In this document: piece after piece, positions 1-9,475 of the stretch
Position numbering within the stretch: the first letter of the stretch is position 1
Layout: every line of letters starts with the position of its first letter
Origin: Asticcacaulis solisilvae
Lineage (GTDB): Bacteria > Pseudomonadota > Alphaproteobacteria > Caulobacterales > Caulobacteraceae
Assembly (NCBI RefSeq): GCF_017875235.1
Contig: NZ_JAGGMI010000006.1
Location: 62,001-126,000 of the forward strand
Length of the DNA: 64,000 nt
Reading direction: 5' to 3'
Position numbers and translations under genes: made by a program
The notes under the pieces: model-generated
Databases searched by the model: none
What the model was told of the DNA's origin: nothing
What the model saw: only the letters and a program-made list of their open reading frames with translations

Positions 1-966
1 CTGGACCGGTTCAAACCCCACGTGCTGCACACCCATTCGATGGTCGAACTGCCCCCCATGGTGTGGGCGGAGGCGCGCAAGCGCGGCATCGGCGTCGTCC
101 ATACGCTGCACGATTACGATCTTCTATGCGTGCGCGCCGCCCTGTTTCGCAACGGCAAAACGTGCGAGCGCCAGCACGCCGGCTGCTCGGTCATTTCGGC
201 ATGGAAACAGCGTTTCCAGGCCAATATCGACGTCGTTGTTGCGGTGTCGAAACACGTGCTCGATATTCATGAGCAGTACGGTCTGTTCAAGGGCCTGCCG
301 GCCGAGCGCAAGCGCGTTATCCTGAACCCCGTCGCCATGACGCCGCCAAAGGACAGGGGCCCAAGAGAGAAAACCTTTACCTTTGGTTATCTGGGCAGCA
401 TCAAGACCGAAAAGGGCATGGACGTCCTGATCGAAGCCTGCCGCGCGTTGGAGGCTTCCCGGCCGGAAACGGGCTGGCAGTTGAAGATCGCCGGCAATGC
501 GCCGGGTGGAATGGCGCCATGGCTAGAGAAGGCGAAAGGCCTGCCGATCGAATTCCTGGGCTTTCAGAACGCACCGGACTTCCTGTCGTCGATCGACGTG
601 CTGGTCGTGCCGTCGATCTGGGCGGAACCCTTTGGCCTGACCGTCATCGAATCCTTTGCCATGGGCGTTCCGGTCATATGCTCGGATGTGGGGGTCATGC
701 CGGACATTGTCGGGCGCGTGACACCGGATTGTGTCGTGCCCGCCTCCGACGTCAATGCCCTCGCCGGCCGTATGCAAGGTGTGCTGACGCAAGGTCGCGA
801 CGCCCTGCCGAAACCGCCGGCATTCGACACCGTCATCGAAGCCGTCAAACCGGCCCGTATTCTCGATCAATACATGGACGCGTATCACCACGCCATCACT
901 ATGACGGAGCCGGGGCGCGCCGGCAAAACCGAGCCGGACGTCCGTGAGGCCCGTATTGCTCCGTAA
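1..966 (+). CDS. Glycosyltransferase family 4 (5' end outside window)
   Basis: The reading frame is open from the first base, so the gene begins upstream of the window and only its C-terminal part is seen. The first visible residues (LDRFKPHVLHTHS) are the end of the N-terminal Rossmann half of a GT-B glycosyltransferase. A typical GT4 core follows: GYLGSIKTEKGMDVLIEA, then an E-x7-E nucleotide-sugar motif in AEPFGLTVIESFAMG (visible residues about 208-222) and the SDVGVMPDIV segment. GT4 enzymes of this kind are retaining, cytoplasmic and add one sugar to a lipid-linked oligosaccharide. Donor and acceptor cannot be read from sequence. It converges with the phosphatase gene 12 bp downstream. 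Confidence 0.88.
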   Translation: MDRFKPHVLHTHSMVELPPMVWAEARKRGIGVVHTLHDYDLLCVRAALFRNGKTCERQHAGCSVISAWKQRFQANIDVVVAVSKHVLDIHEQYGLFKGLPAERKRVILNPVAMTPPKDRGPREKTFTFGYLGSIKTEKGMDVLIEACRALEASRPETGWQLKIAGNAPGGMAPWLEKAKGLPIEFLGFQNAPDFLSSIDVLVVPSIWAEPFGLTVIESFAMGVPVICSDVGVMPDIVGRVTPDCVVPASDVNALAGRMQGVLTQGRDALPKPPAFDTVIEAVKPARILDQYMDAYHHAITMTEPGRAGKTEPDVREARIAP

Positions 967-977
967 GCCGGCTACCC

Positions 978-1742
978 TCAGTTAGCGATATTGATAAAGT
1001 CCCGCTGACGCCCGTTCAGCCGGACGGCCGTCAGGACGCCCGTCTCATAGGCGCCGGTGTCGACACCGATGCGCCACTCCTGATTGACCGGCTCAAGCGT
1101 CGGCGTATGTCCGTGCACGACGACATAGTCGCACGCCCTGGGCGTGCTCAGGAACTCATCGCGGATCCACAGGAAGGTCTCCGGCCCCTGGTCGGCCAAC
1201 GGCTTCTTCGGTGACACGCCGGCGTGGACGAAAAGATAGTCGCCGGCCTGGAACAGGTATTTCATACGCTGGATCAGTTCACGGTGCTGCGGCGGCAGGC
1301 GTCTGCGCAACTCTTCCCGGACCGCGGCGGCCGTGCTGCGGAAATCGAGGTTAAACGGCACCTCGACACCATAGGAGGTCGCGCAGGTGTCACCGCCGTA
1401 CTTGAGCCACATGGCGTCCCCGGTGGCCAGGAAGTTCATCATCGCCCACTCGTGGTTGCCGATCAGCACCTCGAGTTCGCACCAGCCGCGGCCGGCGTCG
1501 ATGTGGGACTGCATGCGCAGGATTTCGTCGATCACGCGCGACGAGGCCGGGCCACGATCGATATAGTCGCCCAGCAGGACGACGCGCGGCGTCACCCGGA
1601 AAGACTGTGCGTCCAGGCGTATTTTTTCCAGCAAGCCGCAGAACTGATCGAACATGCCATGGACGTCACCGACCGCATAGGTCAGGCGATCGATCTCGGC
1701 ATTGTTAAAAGTCTGCTGTTTCTTTTTGAAAAGACCAAACAA
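978..1742 (-). CDS. Metallophosphoesterase, serine/threonine phosphatase-like
   Basis: This 254-residue protein carries the calcineurin-like phosphoesterase signature in order: GDVHG at 25-29, GDYIDRG at 58-64, GNHE at 95-98, HAGVSP in the third quarter and HGHTPT near the C-terminus. These residues bind two metal ions in PPP-family protein phosphatases and in ApaH-type diadenosine tetraphosphatases. No signal peptide is visible, so it is probably cytoplasmic. The only convincing start is TTG at 1742 (MFGLFKKKQ), without a strong ribosome binding site. It lies tail-to-tail with the upstream glycosyltransferase and diverges from the acyltransferase at 1930. Its substrate is unknown; control of the EPS locus by dephosphorylation is only a guess from position. 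Confidence 0.85.
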   Translation of the reverse strand: MFGLFKKKQQTFNNAEIDRLTYAVGDVHGMFDQFCGLLEKIRLDAQSFRVTPRVVLLGDYIDRGPASSRVIDEILRMQSHIDAGRGWCELEVLIGNHEWAMMNFLATGDAMWLKYGGDTCATSYGVEVPFNLDFRSTAAAVREELRRRLPPQHRELIQRMKYLFQAGDYLFVHAGVSPKKPLADQGPETFLWIRDEFLSTPRACDYVVVHGHTPTLEPVNQEWRIGVDTGAYETGVLTAVRLNGRQRDFINIAN

Positions 1743-1929
1743 GGGACACGAGACTCTGTAAATGCGGTTGACGTGGCGTCTTTGCGATGCAGCCTATCAT
1801 ATGCGGGCAATTCCGTCGCATGCAAGTGCAGCCGAATTGCATGGCAATCTGCGCCCGCCCCACCATATTGCATCGCAGCACAAACGGGAATATCGTCTTT
1901 TATAGAGACAGCGCAAGAGGGAATTTGAC

Positions 1930-3057
1930 GTGAGCCCAACGAACATGCTGCGCGCGCTCTGCTATCGCGCCCGCGAGTCCACGTCGGAACCGGTCATAAA
2001 AAACCTGCAAATTCTTCGTTTTTTAGCCGCCGCCTGTGTTCTGTTTGAGCACACGCAGTATGAATCGACGACCCGGCCCTTCATCGACAACAGCCAATAT
2101 CAGCTCGTTGATTTCTTCTTCTGGCCGGGCGGCGTCGACATTTTCTTCGTTATCAGCGGCTTCATCATGTACACGATCGGCCGCCATCAGTTCGCCCGGC
2201 CCGCGGCTTCCACCGATTTCATGCTGCGCCGGATCATCCGGGTCGTGCCGAGCTACTGGGTCTTCACGACGCTGATGATCGTGGCCGCCGCCGTATTCAG
2301 CGGCAGCGTCGACAAGGGCAGCATGTCGGTCCTCGACATCGTCCGGTCCTATCTGTTTATCCCGTATGTGAATGCCTATGGCGGCTACTATCCCGTGCTG
2401 TCCCTGGGCTGGACGCTGAATTACGAGATGTTTTTCTACGTCCTGTTCGCGATCGCGCTGCTGTTCGATGCTCGCCGCGGCATGCTGTTCGTCATTTCCA
2501 GCCTGACGGTGCTGGGTGTAGTCGGCATGACGGGCCTGGTGACGGTTCCGGTGCTGGCCTTCTGGTTCAATTCCATCGTCCTGGAATTTGTGTTCGGCAT
2601 CGGCCTGGCATGGCTTTATCAGAAAGGATGGCGTCTCAGTCTCTTTGCCGGACTCGGACTGTTCATAGCCGGCCTGCTGCTCGTCATGCTGGGCAAACAC
2701 CACCACCTCGACCTCACCGCCCTGAATTGTCGCGCGCTGTGGCTGGGCCTTCCGGCGCTGATGATGTGCGCGGGCCTGGTTATGATCGAAAAGCCGGGGA
2801 CCGCGCCCGGGATCGTCCGCGCCCTGGTGTTCGGCGGCAATATATCCTTCGCGCTTTACCTGTCTCACCCATTTGCCATCAACGTCACGGCGCTGCTGGC
2901 CAAAAAGGCCGATATCCATCAGCCCTGGCTGTTCATGAGCCTGGCTATGCTATGCGCCCTTTGCGCCGCAGCATTCTTCTATCTCGCGATTGAAAAGCCG
3001 GTGACGCGCGTTCTCAACGGGCTGATAAGGAAACGCGCCGTCCCACAGTCGACCTGA
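1930..3057 (+). CDS. Acyltransferase family 3 (ExoZ-like)
   Basis: This 375-residue polytopic membrane protein belongs to the acyltransferase-3 family (PF01757). The conserved start LQILRFLAAACVLFEH holds the family's catalytic-type His, followed by GVDIFFVISGFIMY, an RRIIRVVPSYW segment and LGWTLNYEMFFYVLFA; the last helices include SFALYLSHPF. Relatives such as ExoZ and OafA O-acetylate polysaccharides at the inner membrane. The GTG at 1930 is preceded by an AAGAGG ribosome binding site; an in-frame ATG at 1945 is an alternative. It lies just upstream of the initiating sugar transferase, which supports EPS acylation, but the acyl group and acceptor are inferred. Confidence 0.88.
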   Translation: MSPTNMLRALCYRARESTSEPVIKNLQILRFLAAACVLFEHTQYESTTRPFIDNSQYQLVDFFFWPGGVDIFFVISGFIMYTIGRHQFARPAASTDFMLRRIIRVVPSYWVFTTLMIVAAAVFSGSVDKGSMSVLDIVRSYLFIPYVNAYGGYYPVLSLGWTLNYEMFFYVLFAIALLFDARRGMLFVISSLTVLGVVGMTGLVTVPVLAFWFNSIVLEFVFGIGLAWLYQKGWRLSLFAGLGLFIAGLLLVMLGKHHHLDLTALNCRALWLGLPALMMCAGLVMIEKPGTAPGIVRALVFGGNISFALYLSHPFAINVTALLAKKADIHQPWLFMSLAMLCALCAAAFFYLAIEKPVTRVLNGLIRKRAVPQST

Positions 3058-3436
3058 ACCGGCCCATAGTGGTACACCGGCGTTCATATTTTGCTGCAAT
3101 CGCGAAGGCAATCACTCTCCGATCAGGAGAAAACGGTTCTCATACGTCCGGCACATAGTTAATAGTCCTGGCGTTACAGTTGGCTGGCTGTTTGAAGAAC
3201 AGGAAAAGCCCCGCCCGCAACAGTCCCTTATGCAGTTTGATTTCAATGCGTTATTAGATTGGGAACGGCTGGAGGGCCAAGGCCTGCCAGGCTTTGCCAG
3301 GGGTGAATGGGTTAACCCTGCCACCATGAAACGACGTAAAAAATAAATTAAGGCGTTTTCGCCCTTCGCTATTGCAATAATTTCTGCGTGGCGGCATAAT
3401 TCTTGAAGGGGCGATGATAACGCGAGAGGTGTAGTC
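3058..3436. other. Intergenic region before the sugar transferase
   Basis: This stretch of about 380 bp separates two co-oriented genes. It becomes AT-rich toward its 3' end (about 3330-3420), where the promoter of the sugar transferase is expected. I see no convincing gene. A GAGAGG ribosome binding site lies at about 3424-3429, just ahead of the ATG at 3437. Confidence 0.5.
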
Positions 3437-4126
3437 ATGCCGGATACCGTTGAGTCCACGCATACCCTGTATGCCGCACAACCGATCGCCAACAGCGGTG
3501 AGAAAAAGGCGGCCCAAATGAGCGAACCCCTTGTCGCACGCAGCATCTGCAAGCGTGTCCTAGATGTCGCCATCGCTTCGATGGCACTGGCCTTCCTGTT
3601 GCCGGTCTTCGTTATTGTTGCCGCGCTGATCACACTCGAATCAAAAGGCGGCGTCTTCTTCCTGCAACGCCGCACCGGCCTTAACGGCAAGATTTTCCAG
3701 ATTTACAAGTTCCGTAGCATGCGTGTCGCCGAAGATGGCGACAAGGTCGTGCAGGCCAAGAAGAACGACGACCGCGTCACCATGGTCGGCCGCTTCATCC
3801 GCAAGACGTCGATTGACGAGTTGCCTCAGCTCATCAACGTCCTGAAAGGCGATATGTCGCTGGTCGGTCCGCGCCCGCATGCCCTGGCCCATGATGGCGA
3901 ATTCGCCATTCAGGTCCCGAGCTATCAGGGCCGCTTCCAGGCGCGTCCGGGCCTGACCGGTCTGGCCGCCATCCGCGGCTACCGCGGCGAAATCAAGACC
4001 CACGCCTGCATCGAAGGCCGCGTCAATGCCGATAACGAATACATCCAGAGCTGGTCGATCTGGAGTGACGTGATGATCATCGCCAAGACGGTTCCGATGA
4101 TCTTCAAGGACAAGAACGCCTACTAA
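3437..4126 (+). CDS. Undecaprenyl-phosphate sugar transferase, ExoY/PssY class
   Basis: This 229-residue monotopic bacterial sugar transferase (PF02397) transfers a sugar-1-phosphate to undecaprenyl phosphate and so starts repeat-unit assembly at the cytoplasmic face. One hydrophobic segment (about residues 40-62) is followed by FFLQRRTGLNGK, the conserved KFRSM, DELPQLINVLKGDMSLVGP and the C-terminal RPGLTGLAAIRG. It has only the catalytic half and lacks the four extra N-terminal helices of WbaP/WcaJ, as in ExoY and Caulobacter PssY. It is followed by a strong Rho-independent terminator, so it forms its own short unit. It is the only initiating transferase in the window. The sugar, glucose or galactose, is not decidable. 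Confidence 0.93.
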   Translation: MPDTVESTHTLYAAQPIANSGEKKAAQMSEPLVARSICKRVLDVAIASMALAFLLPVFVIVAALITLESKGGVFFLQRRTGLNGKIFQIYKFRSMRVAEDGDKVVQAKKNDDRVTMVGRFIRKTSIDELPQLINVLKGDMSLVGPRPHALAHDGEFAIQVPSYQGRFQARPGLTGLAAIRGYRGEIKTHACIEGRVNADNEYIQSWSIWSDVMIIAKTVPMIFKDKNAY

Positions 4127-4155
4127 GCTTTACAGCGCATAGACAATACGAAGAG

Positions 4156-4181
4156 ACCCGGTGCGTTCACCGGGTTTTTTT
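4156..4181 (+). terminator. Rho-independent terminator after the sugar transferase
   Basis: An 8-bp perfect stem (acccggtg/caccgggt) with a CGTT loop is followed directly by a run of seven T. It starts 30 bp after the stop codon of the sugar transferase and ends the transcript before the convergent acyltransferase. Confidence 0.9.
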
Positions 4182-4238
4182 GTGCCTGATGACAAGGATT
4201 CAGCGCCTTGTATCTGGTTCCCTTGCGTAACCTTCGGC

Positions 4239-5294
4239 CTATTCCGGCGGGAGGCTAGCCGTCGGCACCGGCGCCTTGGGACGGCCCGTCAGCGTTTTGC
4301 CGATCCGGATGCCCGGCCGCTCGACGTAGGTGTAGGTCAGGTGCGCCAGAGCAACCGTAATGGGCAGGGTCAGCGGGACGTAGATCATGCTGTCGATGCG
4401 CGAATAGCGGAACAAATAGACCACGGTATCGTGCAGCAGGTAGATCGAATAGCTGATCGTGCCGAGATAGACCAGGACCCGGCTATAACCGTCGCTTTTC
4501 AGAAACAGCAGGCCGAGAAAGACCGCCGTCGCCGTTAGCCAGTTCAGGAGTATGCACAGGAACGAAATCCCGGGTTTGGCGTCGTCACGGAAGACGGCAT
4601 AGGAGACGAACATGATGACCAGGGTCAGCACCAGGGATGTACCGAAATAGAGCCGGTAGCGATCAAGCCCCAATCTCCCTGTCCGGAACAGGTAGGTGAT
4701 GTATCCCAGGAAGAAGCTGACAAGGAAGGCGATCTTGCCGAACGGCAACTGACGCTGCAGCGTCACATTCAGGACCAGAAACGCGGCAAGGCAGGCCATA
4801 AGCCCCCAATAGAGCAGGCCGGCGTCCTTTTCCCGCCGCACAAAGACCAGGATCGCGAACAGTCCGTACCAGATGAGCTCGAGAAACAAGGTCCAGCTCG
4901 GCCCGCCAAAGTTCGGCAATCCGATCCATTCCTGCACGAAGATGATATGCGCCAGCAGGGCCTGACCAAGATTGGGCACGCTTGTTCGAAACAGCGCAAA
5001 AGTGATGAACAGGTTGATCAGGATGACAAAGATATAGAGGGGGTAGATGCGGAAGACCCGCGCCAGCCAGAAGGATTTGAGGTCACGTCCCGATCCTGCC
5101 TGGGAGTATGGGATGACGTAGCCGCTGATCATGAAGAAGACCAGGACGCCGATCTGGCCGAAATTGATGACGTTCTGATGGACATAGTGGATAAGCGTGT
5201 TGTCGTAGTGCTCGACGGAATGCTGGAGAACCACCAGAATGGCCGCCAGACCTCTCAGGACATCGATGGATGCTAATCTCTTGGAATCGCCCAT
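4239..5294 (-). CDS. Acyltransferase family 3
   Basis: This 351-residue multi-span protein is of the acyltransferase-3 family. It opens with SIDVLRGLAAILVVLQHS, where the His is the family's conserved active-site residue, continues with GVLVFFMISGYVIPYS and ARVFRIYPLY, and has FGGPSWTLFLELIWYGLFA and the late SYSIYLLHDTVVY. Proteins of this family O-acylate EPS or lipopolysaccharide sugars using cytoplasmic acyl-CoA. GGAGAGACA stands just before the ATG at 5294. It is transcribed against the sugar transferase and diverges from the membrane protein at 5746 across a 450-bp region that carries a dispersed hairpin repeat. Confidence 0.88.
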   Translation of the reverse strand: MGDSKRLASIDVLRGLAAILVVLQHSVEHYDNTLIHYVHQNVINFGQIGVLVFFMISGYVIPYSQAGSGRDLKSFWLARVFRIYPLYIFVILINLFITFALFRTSVPNLGQALLAHIIFVQEWIGLPNFGGPSWTLFLELIWYGLFAILVFVRREKDAGLLYWGLMACLAAFLVLNVTLQRQLPFGKIAFLVSFFLGYITYLFRTGRLGLDRYRLYFGTSLVLTLVIMFVSYAVFRDDAKPGISFLCILLNWLTATAVFLGLLFLKSDGYSRVLVYLGTISYSIYLLHDTVVYLFRYSRIDSMIYVPLTLPITVALAHLTYTYVERPGIRIGKTLTGRPKAPVPTASLPPE

Positions 5295-5745
5295 TGTCTC
5301 TCCAAGCCAGACTAGGGCGTAATGCGCTTAAAACGCATTACGCCCTAGTTTTTTGCTTTGTCGCGATATTATGCCGAAAACCGCTTTACACTTTTCGGTA
5401 TATCGCTCCAGTGCGATCTGACCGGTGGACGTTAGCCGCTTCCATACGGCTGTCAACAGCGCTTTCGCATCTGCGAAATTTTTGCCCTTCACAGACCGGC
5501 CATAGCCGCCTACACTCTTGACGGCGGCAACATATCCAATCATTACAATGATATTGCCGATATACGAGATTTTGTAACAAGACTGCGTTTTCAAGGGCCG
5601 TTCAGGACGTGCCGGTCTGCCCGCAAGGGTGTTTCGTTCGACGCCTTCTATTTTGCCTGGCCTGCCCCTGTCGGGAGACCCAAGCTTCGACACGGCTGCC
5701 GATCCGATGCCTGATTTTCGTGCAATGATCTTGAGGTGGTAACAC
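5295..5745. other. Divergent intergenic region with hairpin repeat
   Basis: This 451-bp region lies between two divergent genes and should hold both promoters. Its left part is a complete copy of the dispersed bipartite repeat (5311-5408). The rest has no gene I can support. GAGGTGG at about 5733-5739 is a good ribosome binding site for the ATG at 5746. Confidence 0.55.
5311..5408. repeat. Dispersed bipartite hairpin repeat, family A, copy 1
   Basis: The first module is a perfect 16-bp inverted repeat (actagggcgtaatgcg, 5311-5326 and 5334-5349) with a 7-nt loop and a following T-run. The second module starts with gctttgtcgcgatatt and forms a hairpin ccgaaaa/ttttcgg with cgctttacac between the arms, ending in tatcgctcc. 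The same two-module layout recurs at 47130 with an unrelated first stem. The T-run after the first stem could also terminate transcription. Confidence 0.85.
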
Positions 5746-7062
5746 ATGTCAGAAGGCAAGGCGGTCCGCCGCACTCCTTTCATCGCGAAATTCGGCGCCG
5801 CGGTCATCGCCCTGTTGCTGGTGCGGCATACCTTCGGCGGTGCGCTGCGGATGCTGCTCCAGAACCTCAACCTCAACTTCGTCTGGTTCATCCCCGACGC
5901 CCTGATTTCGGCCGGGATCGCCATGTGCTTCGTGGCGGCCTACCGGTCGCGCGAGCCGTTGCGCCGCAATGTCATGATCCTGTCGATCGTTTTCATGCTG
6001 GCGCCGGCGGTCATTGGCTACCTGAACGGCAATAACCCGCTGTCGATCATATCGGGTTACAAGATCATAGCCCCCCTGATCTTCTGCATGAATACGCCTT
6101 TTCTGCTCAGGGAGATGACGCGCCGCTACTTCATCCTGTGGTGCGTGCTGCTGGCGGCGACCATCATCTTCCTGGCGGTCAACCAGTTCATGGACTTCCC
6201 GTGGGTCGGCAGCAAGTTCTCGCAGTTCGGCGTCGAGCGCGACATGTCGCGCGAATGGTACGCAGGCTATCTCAAGGATGGCACGACCGAACGCGTGACC
6301 GTCACCCGCCTGGCCGGCGCCTCGGTGGCCAGCGTGTCGGCGGCGGCCCTGATCGTCATGTTCTATTGCCTGATTCGCACGCGGCTGAGGAATATCTGGG
6401 TCGAACTGCTGGTCGTTGCCGCCTGCGCCTACGGCGTCTACCTGACCGACAGCAAGACCACTTATATCTGTCTGCCGATGATCTTCATTGCCGGCAACCT
6501 GATCAGCCCGCCGGAGGCACTGCGGAGGATGCTGTCCTTCGACCTGAAGCCCATCATGCAGCAGGGCATGTCCTACCTCTTCCTGGCTGTCGGCATCGTT
6601 CCGATGATTATCGGCTTTTCCCGCGAACCCGTCCCCTATTTCGCCTATAACAGCTTCCAGGACCGCGTGAACTTCACCTGGCCGTCGTCCATGCTGCGCA
6701 TGCGGGAAATCGGCGGCGACGGCGCCTATCTGTGGGGCACCGGGTATGGCTCCTTCGGCAGCCCGTCGGTCTATAGCGGCAAGTACGTCCTGACGACCTC
6801 AGCGGTCGACAACTTCATGCTGTACCATTTCGCCATCTGCGGACTGCTGGCACTGGCGCTCTATTACCTGCTTGCCCGGGTCGCCACCAAGGCGGAAGGC
6901 ACGGCCTATGCCATGTTCGCCGCACTCGTTCCCTTTAGCTTCGCCACCAGCAACGAAGGCCCGGAAATCCTGCTGCTGGCCGGCCTGGCGATCTCCAACG
7001 TCATTTACGCCCACCGTATTCAATATTCGCCGTTTAAGCTAAAAATGAAGGTTCTGTACTAA
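5746..7062 (+). CDS. Polytopic membrane protein, O-antigen polymerase/ligase-like (Wzy candidate)
   Basis: This 438-residue protein has about ten to twelve predicted membrane helices spread over its length (for example AAVIALLLVRHTFGG, VMILSIVFMLAPAVIG and the C-terminal LLALALYYLLARV). A long loop follows helix five or six (SREWYAGYLKDGTTERV), as in Wzy/WaaL-type polymerases and ligases. Family membership rests on topology and context, because these proteins share little sequence. It would join lipid-linked repeat units in the periplasm. The ATG at 5746 has a GAGGTGG ribosome binding site. It heads the run of genes leading to the epimerase and two glycosyltransferases. Confidence 0.65.
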   Translation: MSEGKAVRRTPFIAKFGAAVIALLLVRHTFGGALRMLLQNLNLNFVWFIPDALISAGIAMCFVAAYRSREPLRRNVMILSIVFMLAPAVIGYLNGNNPLSIISGYKIIAPLIFCMNTPFLLREMTRRYFILWCVLLAATIIFLAVNQFMDFPWVGSKFSQFGVERDMSREWYAGYLKDGTTERVTVTRLAGASVASVSAAALIVMFYCLIRTRLRNIWVELLVVAACAYGVYLTDSKTTYICLPMIFIAGNLISPPEALRRMLSFDLKPIMQQGMSYLFLAVGIVPMIIGFSREPVPYFAYNSFQDRVNFTWPSSMLRMREIGGDGAYLWGTGYGSFGSPSVYSGKYVLTTSAVDNFMLYHFAICGLLALALYYLLARVATKAEGTAYAMFAALVPFSFATSNEGPEILLLAGLAISNVIYAHRIQYSPFKLKMKVLY

Positions 7063-7289
7063 GCATTTCCGGCCCGTGCCTTGCAAGGCGCGGACATACC
7101 CACCGGAGCCATCCGATGATGTTTTATGTTGCGATGCAACATTACACTGTTATGATGCTCTAAAGACCAAAACCGCATTCCAAAAGGGTTTCATGCTCGC
7201 TTCCTGCCTTATTTTCGCCCCGTGGGCGCGCGTATCTTTCGCGACCGCGTTGACTCAAAACGATACAGCCATGACGGAGCGGTACTAAT

Positions 7290-8306
7290 ATGAACGTCTT
7301 CATAACCGGAACGGCTGGCTTTATCGGCTTTCATCTGGCGCGCCGCCTTTTAAGCGAAGGCCATAATGTCCATGGCTATGACGCCATGACGGAATATTAT
7401 GACCTGCGCCTGAAGCACGCCCGCCTTGATATCCTGAAGGCCGAGGCGAACTACACCCATACCGAAGCGATGCTGGAGGACATGGAGGCGCTCACCGAGG
7501 CCGCCACGGCTTGCCAGCCCGACGTCATCGTCCACCTGGCCGCCCAGGCCGGCGTGCGCTACAGCCTCGAACAGCCGCGCACCTATGTCAGCTCGAACCT
7601 GGTCGGCTCGTTCAACATCCTTGAAATCGCCCGCATCCTGAAGCCGAAGCACCTGATGCTGGCCTCGACCTCCTCGGTCTACGGCGCCAACGAAAAGGTG
7701 CCGTTCGAAGAGGCCGACAAGACGGACGAGCCCATGACGCTTTACGCCGCGACCAAGAAGTCGATGGAAGTCATGGCACACTCCTACGCGCATCTGTGGA
7801 AGATCCCGACGACGGCTTTCCGCTTCTTCACGGTCTATGGTCCCTATGGCCGCCCGGACATGGCGCTGTTCAAGTTCGTCGCCGCCGCCGGCAAGGACGA
7901 AGCCATCGACGTCTATGGCATGGGCCAGCAGGAACGCGACTTTACCTACATCGACGACCTGGTCGAAGCGATCGTCAAGCTGATCCCGGTCATTCCGTCG
8001 GAAGACAACCGCGTGTCGGATGATAAGGCGCGCGAAACCCTGTCCAAGCTTGGCCCCTTTCGGATCGTCAATCTCGGCGGCGGCCAACCGGTCGGCCTGA
8101 TGCCCTTCATCGACACCATCGAGGAAGCGCTGGGCAAGCCGCTGACCAAGAACATGCTGCCCATGCAAAAGGGCGACGTGCCGCGCACCTATGCCAGCCC
8201 CAGGCTGCTGCAGGCGCTCACCGGCTTCCTGCCAAGTATCGATGTCAAGCAAGGCGTGACGGCCTTTGTTGACTGGTTCCGCGCGTACAACAGCAAGGCG
8301 TCCTGA
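7290..8306 (+). CDS. NAD-dependent epimerase, UDP-glucuronate 4-epimerase type
   Basis: This 338-residue extended short-chain dehydrogenase/reductase has the NAD-binding [15 protein letters not shown] at the N-terminus, the segment [19 protein letters not shown] characteristic of UDP-glucuronate 4-epimerases, the STSSVYG serine region, and the catalytic pair Tyr152/Lys156 (YAATKKS). The later [19 protein letters not shown] and [17 protein letters not shown] also fit LpsL/Cap1J enzymes, which turn UDP-glucuronate into UDP-galacturonate. A ugd gene in the same window (24488) would supply the substrate. It stands 18 bp before the next glycosyltransferase and is probably co-transcribed with it. 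The exact hexuronate product is inferred. Confidence 0.87.
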   Translation: MNVFITGTAGFIGFHLARRLLSEGHNVHGYDAMTEYYDLRLKHARLDILKAEANYTHTEAMLEDMEALTEAATACQPDVIVHLAAQAGVRYSLEQPRTYVSSNLVGSFNILEIARILKPKHLMLASTSSVYGANEKVPFEEADKTDEPMTLYAATKKSMEVMAHSYAHLWKIPTTAFRFFTVYGPYGRPDMALFKFVAAAGKDEAIDVYGMGQQERDFTYIDDLVEAIVKLIPVIPSEDNRVSDDKARETLSKLGPFRIVNLGGGQPVGLMPFIDTIEEALGKPLTKNMLPMQKGDVPRTYASPRLLQALTGFLPSIDVKQGVTAFVDWFRAYNSKAS

Positions 8307-8323
8307 ACAAGAGGCTGACTCCC

Positions 8324-9475
8324 ATGCCCCAAGTCCTGGTTCTCGGAAAATACTACCCGCCGTTTTCCGGCGGGATCGAGGTAAATACCCGCGATGTCAG
8401 CGAGGCCCTGGCCAAGGGGCATGATGTCACCGTCTTCTGCTTCAATCACGAACGCGGCACGAAGGTGGAAACCATCAACGGCGTTCGCGTTAAACGGTTC
8501 GGCATGCTGGCCAATGTCAAAAGCCAGCCTGTCAGCCTGTCGATGATCTTCGAGATCGCCCGGGCCAACCCCGACATCGTGCATTTCCATGCGCCGAATT
8601 TCGTCGCCAATGCCGGCCTGTGCCTGATGCTCCTGATGGGCAAGCGGCCCAAGATCGTCATTACCCACCATACCGACATCTTCGGCCGCAAGATGCTGAA
8701 GAACCTGCTGATGCCGCTGTATCGCTTCGTGCTGAACCGCAGCACCTTTGTGATCGTAACATCGGGCAAGCTGATCGAGATTTCCGACGAACTGCACGAA
8801 GGCCCCAACTACCGGGTCATTCCGCTCGGTATCAATCCGGCGCAGTTCGCCGTCGAAACCCTGGAAGCCCCCGCGCCCGGCCCCAAGCCGATCGGCTTCC
8901 TGGGCCGGCACGCGCGCTACAAGGGCCTGGGCGTCATGCTCAATGCCCTGTCGAAACTGCCCGGCGTCCGCGCCAAGATCGCCGGCGACGGCCCTTACCG
9001 CGCCGAAGCCGAGGAGCTGGCCGACACGCTGAAGGTCAAGGATCGCGCCGACTTCCTGGGCGATATCCGCAACATGAAGGACAAGATCGCCTTCTACCGT
9101 TCGATCGGTGTCTTCGTGTTTCCCTCGACCGAGGTGACCGAGACCTTCGGGATTTCGCAGCTGGAAGCCATGCTCATGGGCGTGCCTGTGGTCGCTTCGA
9201 ACCTGCGCACCGGTGTGACTGATGTCGCCATTCATGAACAGACGGCGCTCCTGATCGAGCCCGGCAATTCCGAGCAGCTGACCGCCGCCATCGCTCGTCT
9301 GCGCGAGGACGAAGAACTGCGTGACCGCCTGACGGCCAATGCGCGTGAACACGTCCTGACGCGCTTCACCCACGAGGTCATTATCCGCCAGACGACGGAA
9401 CTGTTCGACGAAGCCCTGCGCGCGGAAAAGAGCGACGAAAAGGCGAATGAAAAGTCCCTGGCCGATGTCGCGTGA
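8324..9475 (+). CDS. Glycosyltransferase family 4
   Basis: This 383-residue GT-B glycosyltransferase opens with the glycine-rich acceptor-side loop YYPPFSGGIEVNTRDVSEAL and HFHAPN. The C-terminal donor domain has GFLGRHARYKGLGVMLNAL, IAGDGPYR and an E-x7-E motif in TETFGISQLEAMLMG, followed by VVASNLRTGVTDV. It is cytoplasmic and should add one sugar to the lipid-linked repeat unit. The start has an AAGAGG ribosome binding site. Its 3' end overlaps the start of the next glycosyltransferase, indicating translational coupling. Confidence 0.93.
   Translation: MPQVLVLGKYYPPFSGGIEVNTRDVSEALAKGHDVTVFCFNHERGTKVETINGVRVKRFGMLANVKSQPVSLSMIFEIARANPDIVHFHAPNFVANAGLCLMLLMGKRPKIVITHHTDIFGRKMLKNLLMPLYRFVLNRSTFVIVTSGKLIEISDELHEGPNYRVIPLGINPAQFAVETLEAPAPGPKPIGFLGRHARYKGLGVMLNALSKLPGVRAKIAGDGPYRAEAEELADTLKVKDRADFLGDIRNMKDKIAFYRSIGVFVFPSTEVTETFGISQLEAMLMGVPVVASNLRTGVTDVAIHEQTALLIEPGNSEQLTAAIARLREDEELRDRLTANAREHVLTRFTHEVIIRQTTELFDEALRAEKSDEKANEKSLADVA

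Noticed and set aside
3112-3690. 192-codon minus-strand frame overlapping the sugar transferase start
   Set aside because: It is Arg/Ser-rich with no family signature and is antisense to a clear PF02397 gene; judged a shadow frame.
7076-7288. 70-codon frame before the epimerase gene
   Set aside because: No ribosome binding site, no recognisable content, and it runs into the promoter and ribosome binding site of the epimerase.
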